From NCBI RefSeq assembly GCF_029960665.1, contig NZ_JASBRB010000001.1, positions 1 through 64,000 on the forward strand: a DNA stretch of 64,000 nt. Reading direction: 5' to 3'. The position numbers and the translations under genes were made by a program. Below the pieces are notes generated by a model. It was not told the origin of the DNA. It ran no database searches and saw only the letters and a list, made by a program, of their open reading frames with translations. Positions 8,384 to 17,722 of the stretch are shown piece after piece. How positions within the stretch are numbered: position 1 is the stretch's first letter; the number at the start of each line of letters is the position of its first letter. The stretch is from Pseudarthrobacter sp. AL07 (lineage in GTDB: Bacteria; Actinomycetota; Actinomycetes; Actinomycetales; Micrococcaceae).

Positions 8384-8510
8384 ACGGCGGCGTTCGCCAG
8401 CAGATGTCCTGGTGGCCATGAGCCGACGGACTTCGGCGAAGGATTCGTCGTCAATGATCGCATCGTGGCGTCCGTCGTATTCCTCGCCTGAGTAAGTGAT
8501 GTAGCCGAGG
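8384..8510 (-). pseudogene. Large serine recombinase, internal fragment
   Basis: The minus strand encodes LGYITYSGEEYDGRHDAIID followed by DESFAEVRRLMATRTSAGER. This matches the recombinase-domain segment of large serine recombinases (consensus of the type YxGxxxxxGexydGxHepIIdee-F-vqxLL). Both flanks lose similarity at once and the catalytic resolvase domain is absent. It is evidence that a serine-integrase element once passed through this region. Confidence 0.55.
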
Positions 8511-8576
8511 GATGAACTTGATCTGGGCGTCGACCGCCGCATACGCCCAGATCTGGACGATATCGCGCCAGCGTGC

Positions 8577-9398
8577 TCAGTCGCGTTCAGCGGATGCCCG
8601 GAGCGCAGCATAAACCGGTCGCAAAACTTCGGCGAGCGGACGCGAGCGGACCGTGACATCCACCGGCGGAACCTGGTCCATCAGCAGTCCCCCGACCGCA
8701 GAGCTGCGTCGCGCAGGAACCTGCACAGGCGAGACAAAGAAGGTGTCCAGCACTTCCGTGAGAGGGGCGCCCGTACGCTTCTCATTCCCGCCAACGGCGT
8801 CCGCCGCGTGCATCCGTCCCAGCAGATCCTCGCGTTCGCGTCCGCGCCAGGCCAGGATACGGAAGGGGTCGTCGTCGAACTGTTCGGCCAGCAGGTAGAA
8901 CACCGCCGCCAGGTGCTTGCACGGCACTTCCCAGTCGGGGCAGGAGCAGTCCAGGCTGAGCTCGCCTGCACTACGGGGGAACAGTGACAGACCGACTGCG
9001 GCGAAGACGTCTTCGATGTCGGCCGGCATTTCTCCCGCCAGCAGGGTCGCCACGTACCAGGCGTTGCCGGCGAGTGCCTCCTCCACCGCCGCCCACTGTG
9101 CCTTTCCGAACGCAGTGATGCCGATCCGTACGCGGTAAGGTTTTGTCCGTGAGCCCTGGACGCTCGCGACGACGGTGCCGGCATCGATGTCAAGCGAGAT
9201 CACCTGCCCGCGGCGGGCGTAGTTGCGGCCACGCTGCAGCCGCCCGCCCACGCCAAGACTCTCCAACACGTCGATGAACCGTCCCGACCACCAGCTCGTG
9301 CCGATGGCGCCCCGCACGCTCCGGGCCTTGACGCCGCCCTCGACGCTGCGCGGGCTCGACGGGGGAAAGAACGGCGATTCGTAAGGGCCTCTACTCAC
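8577..9398 (-). CDS. SWIM zinc-finger protein paired with SNF2 helicase
   Basis: 273 residues starting with GTG, eight bases inside the end of the upstream SNF2 gene, so translation is probably coupled. The SWIM motif CxCxnCxH appears as CSCPDWEVPCKHLAAVFYLL at about 148-167; the N-terminal part SWWSGRFIDVLESLGVGGRL resembles the conserved start of this family. SWIM domains bind zinc and often DNA or protein partners. Adjacent SNF2/SWIM genes are common in actinobacteria. The pair probably acts in DNA remodelling or repair, but the actual role is not established. Its end is close to recombinase debris, so it could mark the edge of the stable chromosome. Confidence 0.85.
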   Translation of the reverse strand: MSRGPYESPFFPPSSPRSVEGGVKARSVRGAIGTSWWSGRFIDVLESLGVGGRLQRGRNYARRGQVISLDIDAGTVVASVQGSRTKPYRVRIGITAFGKAQWAAVEEALAGNAWYVATLLAGEMPADIEDVFAAVGLSLFPRSAGELSLDCSCPDWEVPCKHLAAVFYLLAEQFDDDPFRILAWRGREREDLLGRMHAADAVGGNEKRTGAPLTEVLDTFFVSPVQVPARRSSAVGGLLMDQVPPVDVTVRSRPLAEVLRPVYAALRASAERD

Positions 9399-12300
9399 TG
9401 ACGGCCTCCTTGGACAGGGCGAACAGTTCGCGCAGGCTCTGGGTGGACAGCTCGGTGAGCCAGCCCTCGCCGTCGCCCACCACCATGTTCGCCAACGCCG
9501 CCTTCTCCTCGATCATGTTGTCGATCCGCTCCTCCAGTGTGCCGCGACAGATGAACTTGCGCACCTGCACACGCCGTTTCTGCCCGATCCGGAAGGCCCG
9601 GTCGGTGGCCTGATTCTCGACCGCCGGGTTCCACCAGCGGTCAAGGTGGATGACATGGTTCGCGGCCGTCAGGTTGAGTCCCGTGCCGCCGGCCTTCAGC
9701 GAGAGCAGGAAGATCGGCGGCCCGTCGTCCGACTGGAAGCGGCGCACCAGCTCGGTCCGGTTCTGCCGGGAAGTGCCGCCGTGCAGATAGGCGACGTCGG
9801 TGTCGAAGCGGGCCGCGAGGTGCGGCACCAACATCTCGGCGAACTCGGTGTACTGGGTGAAGCACAGCACCTTGTCGCCCTCGGCAATGATCTCCTCCAG
9901 AATCTCCTCCAGCCGGATCACCTTGCCGCTGCGTTGCCCAACGGCGGAGCGGTCGTGCAACAACTGGGCCGGATGGTTACAGATCTGCTTGAGCTTCGCC
10001 ATCGCGGCCAGCACGTTTCCGCGCCGTGCGATCCCGTCGGACTCCTCGATCTTCTCCATCATGTCGTCGACGACGGACTGGTACAACGACGCCTGCTCGT
10101 TCGTCAGGGTGTAGTACTGCTTGATCTCGATTTTCTCCGGCAGGTCGTCAATGATGGCCGGATCGGTCTTCACGCGCCGCAGGAGGTATGGCCGGGTGAG
10201 CGCCCGCACCCTCTCGGCCGCTGCCGGGTCGCGGTGGCGTTCAATCGGTATGGAATAACGGGTGCGGAACAACTCCGCCGAACCCAATATCCCGGGGTTC
10301 AGGAAGTCCATGATCGAGAACATCTCGCCGAGCCGGTTCTCCACCGGAGTGCCGGTGAGGGCTATCCGATGGGTGGCGGTAAGGCGTTTCACGGCCTTTG
10401 CCGCGCGGGAAAGCCTGTTCTTCACCGCCTGCGCCTCATCGAGCACCACACGGTTCCAGGTGACGGCCTCGAACAGCTCTAGATCGCGCGTCAGCGTTGT
10501 GTATGTTGTGATGAGGATGTCGATTCCGTCCAGGCCTGCGCCGAAGTCCTCGCCGCGCAACCGGTCCGATCCGTGGTGCACCCGCAACCGCAACCCGGGC
10601 GCGAACTTTGCTGCCTCGGCCTCCCAATTGCCGATCAGGGACATCGGGCACACCAGCAGGGTGGGGCCGGCCTCGGCATTCGCCTCACGGTGCACCGCTT
10701 CCAATGCCAGCAGCTGAACGGTCTTGCCAAGCCCCATGTCATCGGCGAGGCAGGCACCGACACCCAGTGTGGCGAGGAAATTCAGCCATGCCAGGCCACG
10801 TTCCTGGTACGGGCGCAACGTGGCCCGAAAGCTCGCCGGTGGGGAGACCGGCTGAATCCTCGCGTCCGCAGAGCCGTCCAGCAGGGCTCCCAGCCAGCCG
10901 TCGGCCGTGACGCCGGCGACCTCCAGCGGCAGCTCAAGTTCGTCGGGATGCGCGGCGGCAAGGCGAAGAACATCCGCCACCGTGCCGCGCCCGGCCTCCT
11001 CGCGCTGCAGGAAATCGATGCCAAGACGCAGTTGCTCCGCATTGACGGTCATCCACTGCCCCCGCAGCCGAACCAGCGGAGCCTTCGCCTCGGCCAACGC
11101 GCTGATCTCTTCATCGGTAAGGGTGTGGTCGCCGACGGCGATGCTCCACTGGAAGTCGCACAGTTGCTCCCGGCCAAAGGCGGGTGCCGTGCCGGTACCG
11201 TCCTCCATCGGCGTTGACGCCGAGAGCTTCAGGCCCAGCTTCGTGCGCTTGTCCCACCATGAGGGCAGCAGCACTCCGAAACCGGCCTCGTCCAAGGCTG
11301 GAGCCCCATCCTGGAGGAATGCGAACGCGTCACTCGAGTCAAGGTTGAGCCCTGCGGGTCGCGACTGCCGAAGCCCTGGTTCCAAGGCGGGGTAGACGCG
11401 GACGGCCTTGCCCAATTCAGCGAGCAGCACCTCCTGCGGGCGGCCAAGCCAGCGGGCCAAGGCGCCGCCGTCGCGCCACACCTGTTCGGCCGCCACAAGC
11501 AGGCTGGGGTCTGCGGAGGACTGAAGCAGGAACTCCAGCCGCCAAGCAGGCACCTCCAGGGATGCACCGGCGGCGGATGCATGCTCGGGCACATCTGCCG
11601 AAAGGAGCGGGTCTTCCCCGACGTCCTCCGTGCCTGGAATCTCGCTGAGCCGGAATGTTGCCCGGGCCGGAGCATTGGACTCGCGCGCATACTCATTCCA
11701 AGGCGCGAGCCCCTGCTCCAGCTCACCAACTGCCTGCGCCGGGACCTGGACGCGGGCGTCCGCCATATGAAGCGCCTCCAGCCATGCCTCAGCAGCGCGC
11801 GGTTGCAGGGGTTTCCGCCCCCGGTGCGGAGGCAGCATCGGCAACTCGCGCGGCAGCCGGGCCCGAACCGCGGCATCGGTGAAGGCGTGGAGGGCCGAGG
11901 CGGCCAGCTCACCCGCATCCTCCGAGCCCGGTTCTGCCCGGAATACGGGCGGCATGCTGGCAATGAGATCGCCGAATGCGAGCGCGTCAGGCCCCCGCAG
12001 CACCGCCCGCCACCGCGCCTCGGCCACGAGAGAGTCATCGGATTCGTTGGAGGCCCAGGCGATCCCCGGGAGCACTCGGCCCCGTTCTGCGAGTTCGTCG
12101 GCAAATCGCCCCACTTCGCCGAGAAACCGCACGGAAGCAGCGATACGTACGTCGCCCCGTGAGTCGATTTCGTCGTCCGGAAACCGCTCAGGAAACAGTG
12201 TGGACGCCAGACCCTGGCCAAGCTCGTCACCAGAGGCGATGACGGCAGCAGGATTGACCCACACGACGGGCACCGTCCAGGGCAACAGGGACGGACCGGT

Positions 12301-12555
12301 TGAGCTCGCGGGACGCGGTGTGATGCGCACTATCTCGGGAGAGTCCAGCGGCGCGTGCCTTAGCGAAGGCAACAGCAGCGGAGTACTCCCAAGCTCGCCG
12401 GCCGCCAGTGCAGCGACGACGTCGGCCGACGCGGCGAAAGGATGGGGTCGGGCGGCCTTCAGTCCCTGATCTCTGCTCTTTACCACCTTCCCGGAGTCTT
12501 CGGCCCAGAGGCCGGGGCCACGATTGAGCGACCAGAACGCGTGGAGCACCAGCAA
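9391..12555 (-). CDS. SNF2-family DNA helicase
   Basis: About 1054 residues. I place the start at TTG 12555 (or GTG 12549), with AAAGG upstream, because LLVLHAFWS is the usual first conserved block of the family; the open frame continues to 12711 but that extension is not family-like. The N-terminal ~540 residues form the bacterial SNF2 helicase-associated region. The ATPase core has DDMGLGKTVQLLAL (about 602-615), the DEAQ box VLDEAQAVKN (about 700), LTGTPVENRLGEMFSIMDFL and, in the second RecA lobe, LLSLKAGGTGLNLT and the arginine finger region NQATDRAFRIGQ. It translocates on double-stranded DNA using ATP. The SWIM gene overlaps its 3' end. Confidence 0.92.
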   Translation of the reverse strand: MLVLHAFWSLNRGPGLWAEDSGKVVKSRDQGLKAARPHPFAASADVVAALAAGELGSTPLLLPSLRHAPLDSPEIVRITPRPASSTGPSLLPWTVPVVWVNPAAVIASGDELGQGLASTLFPERFPDDEIDSRGDVRIAASVRFLGEVGRFADELAERGRVLPGIAWASNESDDSLVAEARWRAVLRGPDALAFGDLIASMPPVFRAEPGSEDAGELAASALHAFTDAAVRARLPRELPMLPPHRGRKPLQPRAAEAWLEALHMADARVQVPAQAVGELEQGLAPWNEYARESNAPARATFRLSEIPGTEDVGEDPLLSADVPEHASAAGASLEVPAWRLEFLLQSSADPSLLVAAEQVWRDGGALARWLGRPQEVLLAELGKAVRVYPALEPGLRQSRPAGLNLDSSDAFAFLQDGAPALDEAGFGVLLPSWWDKRTKLGLKLSASTPMEDGTGTAPAFGREQLCDFQWSIAVGDHTLTDEEISALAEAKAPLVRLRGQWMTVNAEQLRLGIDFLQREEAGRGTVADVLRLAAAHPDELELPLEVAGVTADGWLGALLDGSADARIQPVSPPASFRATLRPYQERGLAWLNFLATLGVGACLADDMGLGKTVQLLALEAVHREANAEAGPTLLVCPMSLIGNWEAEAAKFAPGLRLRVHHGSDRLRGEDFGAGLDGIDILITTYTTLTRDLELFEAVTWNRVVLDEAQAVKNRLSRAAKAVKRLTATHRIALTGTPVENRLGEMFSIMDFLNPGILGSAELFRTRYSIPIERHRDPAAAERVRALTRPYLLRRVKTDPAIIDDLPEKIEIKQYYTLTNEQASLYQSVVDDMMEKIEESDGIARRGNVLAAMAKLKQICNHPAQLLHDRSAVGQRSGKVIRLEEILEEIIAEGDKVLCFTQYTEFAEMLVPHLAARFDTDVAYLHGGTSRQNRTELVRRFQSDDGPPIFLLSLKAGGTGLNLTAANHVIHLDRWWNPAVENQATDRAFRIGQKRRVQVRKFICRGTLEERIDNMIEEKAALANMVVGDGEGWLTELSTQSLRELFALSKEAVSE

Positions 12556-12710
12556 GCGCGTTACCTTTCTTGAGGGAGGAATGCGACTCTCAAGGCTACT
12601 ACCGGCCCAGCGGGGCGCAACGCCATGTCTGCGCAAGATGCTTGTTTCGAATAGGCTTGCAGGACCCCCACCGCTTCCACGCTTTACCATGACTGGATTG
12701 GACACCATCA

Positions 12711-14306
12711 ATGAGTTTGATCCGGCTGAACGACGTCAACGTGAGCTTTGACAAAACCCAGGTTCTCCGCGAAGCATTTTTCAAGCTTGAAGCAGGTGAC
12801 CGGGTCGGCCTGATCGGCAAGAACGGCTCGGGCAAGTCCACCATCCTGAAGCTGATCCAGGGCCAGGTGGCCCCCGATTCCGGGGCCGTCGCCGTCGAGC
12901 TCGGAACCAAGGCCGCCTACTTCTCCCAGTTCTCAGAGCTGAACGGCGAATCGACCATCGCGGAGGTCCTGGACGGCCTGTTCACCAACGTCAAGGAGAT
13001 CGAAGCCGAGCTGGCCGGCATCGACGCGGCCATCGCCGCTGACTCCTCGGACGCAGCACGGCTGGATGAACTCATCCACCGCCAGTCCGAACTCTTTGAG
13101 GCGATGGACCGGCTGGATGGCTGGGACTACCAGCGCAGCATCGACAAGGTACTCACCACCCTCGGCTTCAGCGACCACCACCGCACCTGCGCCATCGACG
13201 AACTCTCCGGCGGCTGGCGGAACCGGGCAGCGCTGGCAAAGATCCTGCTGGAAGCCCCGGACGTCCTCCTGCTTGATGAACCCACCAACTACCTTGACGT
13301 GGCCGGCGTCGAATGGCTCGAAGGCTGGTTCCGGACTTTCAAGGGCGCTGCGATCATCGTCTCGCACGACCGCAAGTTCCTGGACTCCGTGGTCACCCGG
13401 ATTATCGAGGTGGAGAACTTCCACCTCCACGAATACCCGGGCAATTTCGCCGAATACGTGGTTGCCAAGCAGTTCAAGCTCAAGAGCCTGGCGAGCCAGT
13501 TCGTCCACGAGTCCGAGCTGCTCGCCTTTGAAGCCGAAGGCATTTCGGACCGGCGGGAAGCCGCCAAGGCGGCGGGCAAGGGACTCTCAAACCAGCTGGC
13601 CAGGATCAAGAAGTCCCGTGCGCCCCGGCCCGTGGACCAGATCATCACGGAGATTTACGGCGGTCTGTACGTCAAGGACGTCCTGTGCCGGGTGGAATCC
13701 CTGAGCAAGGCCTATGGGGGCAGGACGCTGTTCAGCGGCCTCACTTTCGAGATCGGGCGCGGTAACCGGATCGCCGTCATCGGGTCCAACGGCAGCGGCA
13801 AGACCACGCTGCTCCGGGCGCTCACCGGCGAAGAGCCGGCCGATTCGGGCAGTGTGGCCTGGGCCAAGGGCGCCGGGATGGTCTCGTACAACCAGGTGCT
13901 GGAAGAACTGGACGACGACGACACAGTCAGCCATGCGGTCAACGCGATGCCTGACAGCCTGGCCCTGACGGCGACGAAGAAGTCGGTGAACAGGTTCCTC
14001 GCTATGTTCCAGTTCTCCGAAGCTGATCTCAAGCAAAAGATCGGCAACCTCTCAGGCGGCCAACGCGCCCGGGTGGCCATGGCCCAATGCCTGCTCTCGG
14101 GTGCTTCGGTCTTGCTGCTGGATGAGCCCACCAACCACCTGGACCTCTCCAGCACCCAGGTCATGGAGCGTGCCCTGCTGCATTTCCCGGGTGCAGTGGT
14201 GGTGGTCAGCCACGACCGTTTCTTTACGGAGAAAATTGCCAACCGGCGTCTGGTATTCAGCGCTGCAGACTCAGGCCAGGGGAGCGTGGAACTCCACGTC
14301 GCCTGA
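12711..14306 (+). CDS. ABC-F family ATPase (ribosome-associated)
   Basis: 531 residues with two ABC domains and no membrane segment. Walker A motifs are GKNGSGKST (36-44) and GSNGSGKTT (about 357). The signature motifs are LSGGWRNRAAL (about 165) and LSGGQRARV (about 447), and the Walker B motifs LLLDEPTNYLD and LLLDEPTNHLD. The linker between the domains is rich in charged residues. ABC-F proteins act on the ribosome, some as translation factors, others protecting against antibiotics. The C-terminal extension is short. The sequence alone does not say whether this one confers resistance. It is divergent from the SNF2 gene and has its own start at 12711. Confidence 0.92.
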   Translation: MSLIRLNDVNVSFDKTQVLREAFFKLEAGDRVGLIGKNGSGKSTILKLIQGQVAPDSGAVAVELGTKAAYFSQFSELNGESTIAEVLDGLFTNVKEIEAELAGIDAAIAADSSDAARLDELIHRQSELFEAMDRLDGWDYQRSIDKVLTTLGFSDHHRTCAIDELSGGWRNRAALAKILLEAPDVLLLDEPTNYLDVAGVEWLEGWFRTFKGAAIIVSHDRKFLDSVVTRIIEVENFHLHEYPGNFAEYVVAKQFKLKSLASQFVHESELLAFEAEGISDRREAAKAAGKGLSNQLARIKKSRAPRPVDQIITEIYGGLYVKDVLCRVESLSKAYGGRTLFSGLTFEIGRGNRIAVIGSNGSGKTTLLRALTGEEPADSGSVAWAKGAGMVSYNQVLEELDDDDTVSHAVNAMPDSLALTATKKSVNRFLAMFQFSEADLKQKIGNLSGGQRARVAMAQCLLSGASVLLLDEPTNHLDLSSTQVMERALLHFPGAVVVVSHDRFFTEKIANRRLVFSAADSGQGSVELHVA

Positions 14307-14343
14307 GGCTCGGCGAAGTCCGGGGGCCCCGCAGCCTCGGGCC

Positions 14344-15339
14344 CTACAGCCAGCCTTTCCTCTTGAAAATGGTGTACATCAGGGCGGCGGTACCTGCCAT
14401 CAGCGCGATGGCCATCGGATAGCCAAGGGCCCAGTGGAGTTCGGGCATGTGGTCGAAGTTCATGCCGTAGACGCCGGCCACGAAGGAAGGCGCGAAGAAG
14501 ATCGCCGCCCACGAGGAGATCTTCTTGACCTGTTCGTTCTGTTCGGCGCTGGCCTGGTTCTGCCGGTTGGCGGTCAGCGTTCCGTCCAGCGTGAGGGCGT
14601 TCTGCAGCAGGTCACGGAATGAATCCGCACGCGAGATGACCCGCTTCACGTGGTCCTCGACGTCCCGCAGGCTGTGCTGCAGTTCAGAGTCCACGCCGTA
14701 CTTTTCAAAGCCCCTTTTGAGCTGCTGCATCATGTCCGGCAGGGGATGGATGGCGCGCTGGAACTGGATGACTTCGCGGGCCAGTTCATAGATGCGGCGG
14801 GAGACGGTGGTGTCCCCGCTGAAGAGCTGGTCCTCGATCTCGTCAATGTCGTTTTCCAGCCCGGCCACCACCGGTGCGTAGTCGTCCACCACAAGGTCCA
14901 GCAGGGCGTAGAGAACGGCTTCCGGGCCGTGCCGGAGCAGGTCGGGGCGGCCTTCAAGGCGCCGCCTGACCCGGGCAACGCCGGCCATTTCAGCATGGCG
15001 GATGGTGACCACGAAATTCCGGCCGGTGAAGATGTGCAGTTCGCCGAACTCCACGGTCTCGGTGGCGTCCAGGTACCGCGCCGGGCGCAGCACCGTAAAA
15101 AGATTGTCCTCGTAGCGTTCAAGCTTGGGCCGCTGGTGCGCCGAAACGGCGTCCTCCACGGCCAGTGCATGCAGCCCGAATTCGGTGGCCACGGCCGTCA
15201 TTTCCGCCGCCGTGGGCCGGTACAGCCCGATCCAGGCCATGCCCCCGTGCTCGGCGAGGGTTTCGAAGGTCTGTTCCAGGCTCTCAGGTTCCGCACTGCG
15301 GACGCCGTCCACGTAGACGGCATTATCGATGATGGTCAC
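14344..15339 (-). CDS. corA: CorA-family magnesium/cobalt transporter
   Basis: 331 residues with a GTG start one base after the stop of the DUF1761 gene, so the two are co-transcribed. A soluble N-terminal alpha/beta part (1-260) leads to two C-terminal membrane helices. The diagnostic GMN motif is in GVYGMNFDHMP (about 289), followed by the periplasmic loop MPELHWALGYP, and the protein ends with the basic KRKGWL. It forms a pentameric Mg2+ channel in the cell membrane. The 3' end converges on the ABC-F gene with a 37-base gap. Confidence 0.93.
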   Translation of the reverse strand: MTIIDNAVYVDGVRSAEPESLEQTFETLAEHGGMAWIGLYRPTAAEMTAVATEFGLHALAVEDAVSAHQRPKLERYEDNLFTVLRPARYLDATETVEFGELHIFTGRNFVVTIRHAEMAGVARVRRRLEGRPDLLRHGPEAVLYALLDLVVDDYAPVVAGLENDIDEIEDQLFSGDTTVSRRIYELAREVIQFQRAIHPLPDMMQQLKRGFEKYGVDSELQHSLRDVEDHVKRVISRADSFRDLLQNALTLDGTLTANRQNQASAEQNEQVKKISSWAAIFFAPSFVAGVYGMNFDHMPELHWALGYPMAIALMAGTAALMYTIFKRKGWL

Positions 15340-15340
15340 G

Positions 15341-15766
15341 TCAGGACATGGTCCCGATGATGGCGCCGGACACCGTCATGGCGAGCAGATCGTGTCCGGA
15401 ATCGATCAGCGTGACAGCGGTCGGGCGGCCGGCGAACCCGTTATGGATGACATGCCCGCCGGCGCGGAACACCAGCGCGAGTACCAGGGCGAACCAGCCG
15501 CCCGCCGCTGCGCTATCCAGGCCCAGCGTGCTGATCAGGACCGCCAGCAGGATGGCAGTCACAGCGGCCGCAACCATCATGGGAACCCAGATCCCCGCGC
15601 CGCCGCCTATGTTCTTCAGGTCCTCTTCAGTCTTTCCGATGGCGGCCATCCAACGCTTTCCCAGCACTGCTGGCATGTACCAGACAAAGCCGATGGCCAT
15701 GCTCGAGATGAAGGCCAGTGCCACGGCGAGCCAGTTGATCTGTGAAATATGTGAAAGCCAATCCAT
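15341..15766 (-). CDS. DUF1761 membrane protein
   Basis: 141 residues with four predicted membrane helices (about 10-32, 55-73, 80-98, 118-138). The conserved WYMPAVLGKRWM segment after the first helix is typical of DUF1761 proteins. Function unknown. It is the first gene of a two-gene unit with corA, separated by one base. Confidence 0.8.
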   Translation of the reverse strand: MDWLSHISQINWLAVALAFISSMAIGFVWYMPAVLGKRWMAAIGKTEEDLKNIGGGAGIWVPMMVAAAVTAILLAVLISTLGLDSAAAGGWFALVLALVFRAGGHVIHNGFAGRPTAVTLIDSGHDLLAMTVSGAIIGTMS

Positions 15767-15814
15767 GCTCGAATCCTAACTGCCATCAGGGGAGCCGCCG
15801 CCGCGCCCGGACAA

Positions 15815-16342
15815 TTACTTGGGCCGTGTTGGGGTGCCGGGCACGGCCTGTGCGAGGCGGCTGATGAGGGGTTCGGTCCGGTACGGAATGTGCGTGTGGA
15901 GAGCCAGTACAGTCTCGGTCCGGATGACGCCCTTGATGCGGAGGATCTGGCGGAGGGCGGACTGCAGATTGTGCGTATCGGTGGCCACCACCCGGCACCA
16001 CACGTCACCTCGCCCCGAGATCTCATGGACCTCCAGGACCTGGGGGAGCAGCCGGAGGGCGCCCACAACTCCGTCCAGTTCCCGGTGCGTCACTTCGATC
16101 GTGACGAAGGCGACGACGTCGTACCCCACCGACTCAAGGTCGATCTCGCGGCCGCCGTCGTGGAGCACCCCGGCGCGGAGCAGGCGCCGGACACGCGACT
16201 GCGCTGTGTTGCGCGCGATCCCCAGCGCCTCGGCCAACTCGCCGATCTGGATGCGGGGATCGCGGATGAGTTCCACGAGGATCTTCAGATCCGTGGGATC
16301 AAGGGTAGGCAAACTGTCACTTTCAGTTATTGGAGGCACCAA
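15815..16342 (-). CDS. Lrp/AsnC-family transcription regulator
   Basis: 175 residues. The N-terminal helix-turn-helix lies at about 15-65 (DPTDLKILVELIRDPR, then GELAEALGIARNTAQSRVRR). The C-terminal RAM/AsnC ligand domain follows (VTIEVTHRELDGVV, EVHEISGRGDVWCRVVA). It is divergent from the MFS gene at 16481 across a 138-base gap that is AT-rich for this genome, so it probably regulates that transporter and itself in response to an amino acid. The effector cannot be told from sequence. Confidence 0.88.
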   Translation of the reverse strand: MVPPITESDSLPTLDPTDLKILVELIRDPRIQIGELAEALGIARNTAQSRVRRLLRAGVLHDGGREIDLESVGYDVVAFVTIEVTHRELDGVVGALRLLPQVLEVHEISGRGDVWCRVVATDTHNLQSALRQILRIKGVIRTETVLALHTHIPYRTEPLISRLAQAVPGTPTRPK

Positions 16343-16480
16343 AAATTGCGTACTTTGCTCAATTATTCCACGAACTTACGCCCAATCAGTCAGCCATGAA
16401 GCATTCTGTAGGTATCAATTCCCATCCGGGGCGGCTTCCCACAAGGACCTCCCGCCCCGGTCGACGCCAAGGCAGCAGCA

Positions 16481-17722
16481 ATGACAGTCTTTAATGAACT
16501 CCGTATGCGTCCGGCCACAGCCGGGCGTCAGGGCTGGGATGCATCCACCACGGCACGGCTGGTGATGGCAGGTGCCGTCATCTTCACCTTGCTGGTCGGA
16601 GCGAACCTGGCCACGCCCCTGTATCCGCTGCTCCAGGCAAACCTTGGCCTCTCGGCACTTGGGGTCACGGCGGCCTTTGCCAGCTATGTCCTGGCGCTGG
16701 TGGCCACATTGATGTTGGCCGGCCACTGGTCGGACCACATCGGCCGGCGGGCGGCGCTCATACTGGCTGTACTGGCCGGGCTGGCGGGCAGTTGGGTCTT
16801 CTCACAGGCCGGAAACTTGGTGGCGCTTTCGGCCGGACGGGCCCTTCAGGGCGTGGCCGTTGCCTTGGCTACCGGTGCCAGTGCCGCCGCGCTGCGGGAA
16901 TTGCTCCCGTCCCGGCCGGAGTGGGCCACACGCTTCACCCTGTTGGCTACGGCGGGTGGAGTGGCGGCCGGTCCGGTCATCGGCGGCCTGCTGTCGCTGC
17001 TGCCGGGGACCACCACCGCCCCGTACTACGTTCACTCGCTGGTCCTGGCAGCAATGCTGGTGCCGCTCTACCTGCTTCAGGCCCGGCCGGCCATCAAGCC
17101 TCCGGCTGGCCCGCGCCCCGTCCTGGTCCTGGCGCCCCGCCGGCCTTCGGTGTCCACCGAAGCGCGGGGCGCGTTCTGGCTCGCAGCCGCCGTCGGATTC
17201 CTCAGCTTCTCCGTCTTTGGATTTTGCCTGTCGCTGGCACCGGCCTATTTCGCCCCCATCATTCAGACCGATTCACGGCCGTTGATCGGCGCCCTGGCCG
17301 GGATGACGCTCGCGGCCTCGGCGCTGAGCCAGGTACTGTCCGTGCGGGGACGCTTTGTGGTGCCCGCGGGGCTGGCGGTCCTGGGAGCCTCGGTGCTGCT
17401 CCTGGCTGCCGCGGCCGCCTGGAGCAGTCCGCTGCTGCTGGCCGCCGCCAGCGTCTGCGCGGGGCTGGGACAGGGGGTCGCCTTCCGCACGGTCTTCAAT
17501 GATGTGGCCGCCAAGGTGGAATCGTCACAGCACGCCCAGGTCATCAGCACCGTTTATGTCATCACGTACCTGGGCAGCGCGGTGCCGGTCATTGGACTGG
17601 GCTGGGCCACAGCGGTGTTGGGGCTGCCGACGGCGGTCACGGGCTTCGTCGTGCTGTGCAGCGCCGCCGCACTGGCGCTGTCCGCCGTCACGCTTCGGAC
17701 AGCGCTGCAGCGGACAGCCTAG
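16481..17722 (+). CDS. MFS transporter
   Basis: 413 residues with about 12 membrane helices. The loop between helices 2 and 3 has the MFS signature in LAGHWSDHIGRRAAL (about 83-97). The N-terminal 25 residues are cytoplasmic and variable. It is flanked by two Lrp-type regulators, the first divergent and the second overlapping its 3' end by four bases tail to tail. This suggests export of an amino acid or related metabolite; the substrate is not deducible. Confidence 0.85.
   Translation: MTVFNELRMRPATAGRQGWDASTTARLVMAGAVIFTLLVGANLATPLYPLLQANLGLSALGVTAAFASYVLALVATLMLAGHWSDHIGRRAALILAVLAGLAGSWVFSQAGNLVALSAGRALQGVAVALATGASAAALRELLPSRPEWATRFTLLATAGGVAAGPVIGGLLSLLPGTTTAPYYVHSLVLAAMLVPLYLLQARPAIKPPAGPRPVLVLAPRRPSVSTEARGAFWLAAAVGFLSFSVFGFCLSLAPAYFAPIIQTDSRPLIGALAGMTLAASALSQVLSVRGRFVVPAGLAVLGASVLLLAAAAAWSSPLLLAAASVCAGLGQGVAFRTVFNDVAAKVESSQHAQVISTVYVITYLGSAVPVIGLGWATAVLGLPTAVTGFVVLCSAAALALSAVTLRTALQRTA

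Noticed and set aside
8510..8580. Minus-strand frame with IWAYAAVDAQIKFIP, vaguely transposase-like
   Set aside because: Too short and without a recognisable catalytic motif; kept only as part of the debris.
9646..10482. A 278-codon open frame on the plus strand inside the SNF2 gene
   Set aside because: It is antisense to the conserved helicase core and has no domain of its own.
12556..12711. N-terminal extension of the SNF2 helicase
   Set aside because: Open but not similar to the family, whose first conserved block begins at about 12555; it would also collide with the promoter of the ABC-F gene.
13066..13704. 212-codon open frame on the plus strand in the ABC-F gene
   Set aside because: Overlaps the first ABC domain in another frame, Arg/Ser-rich, no family resemblance.
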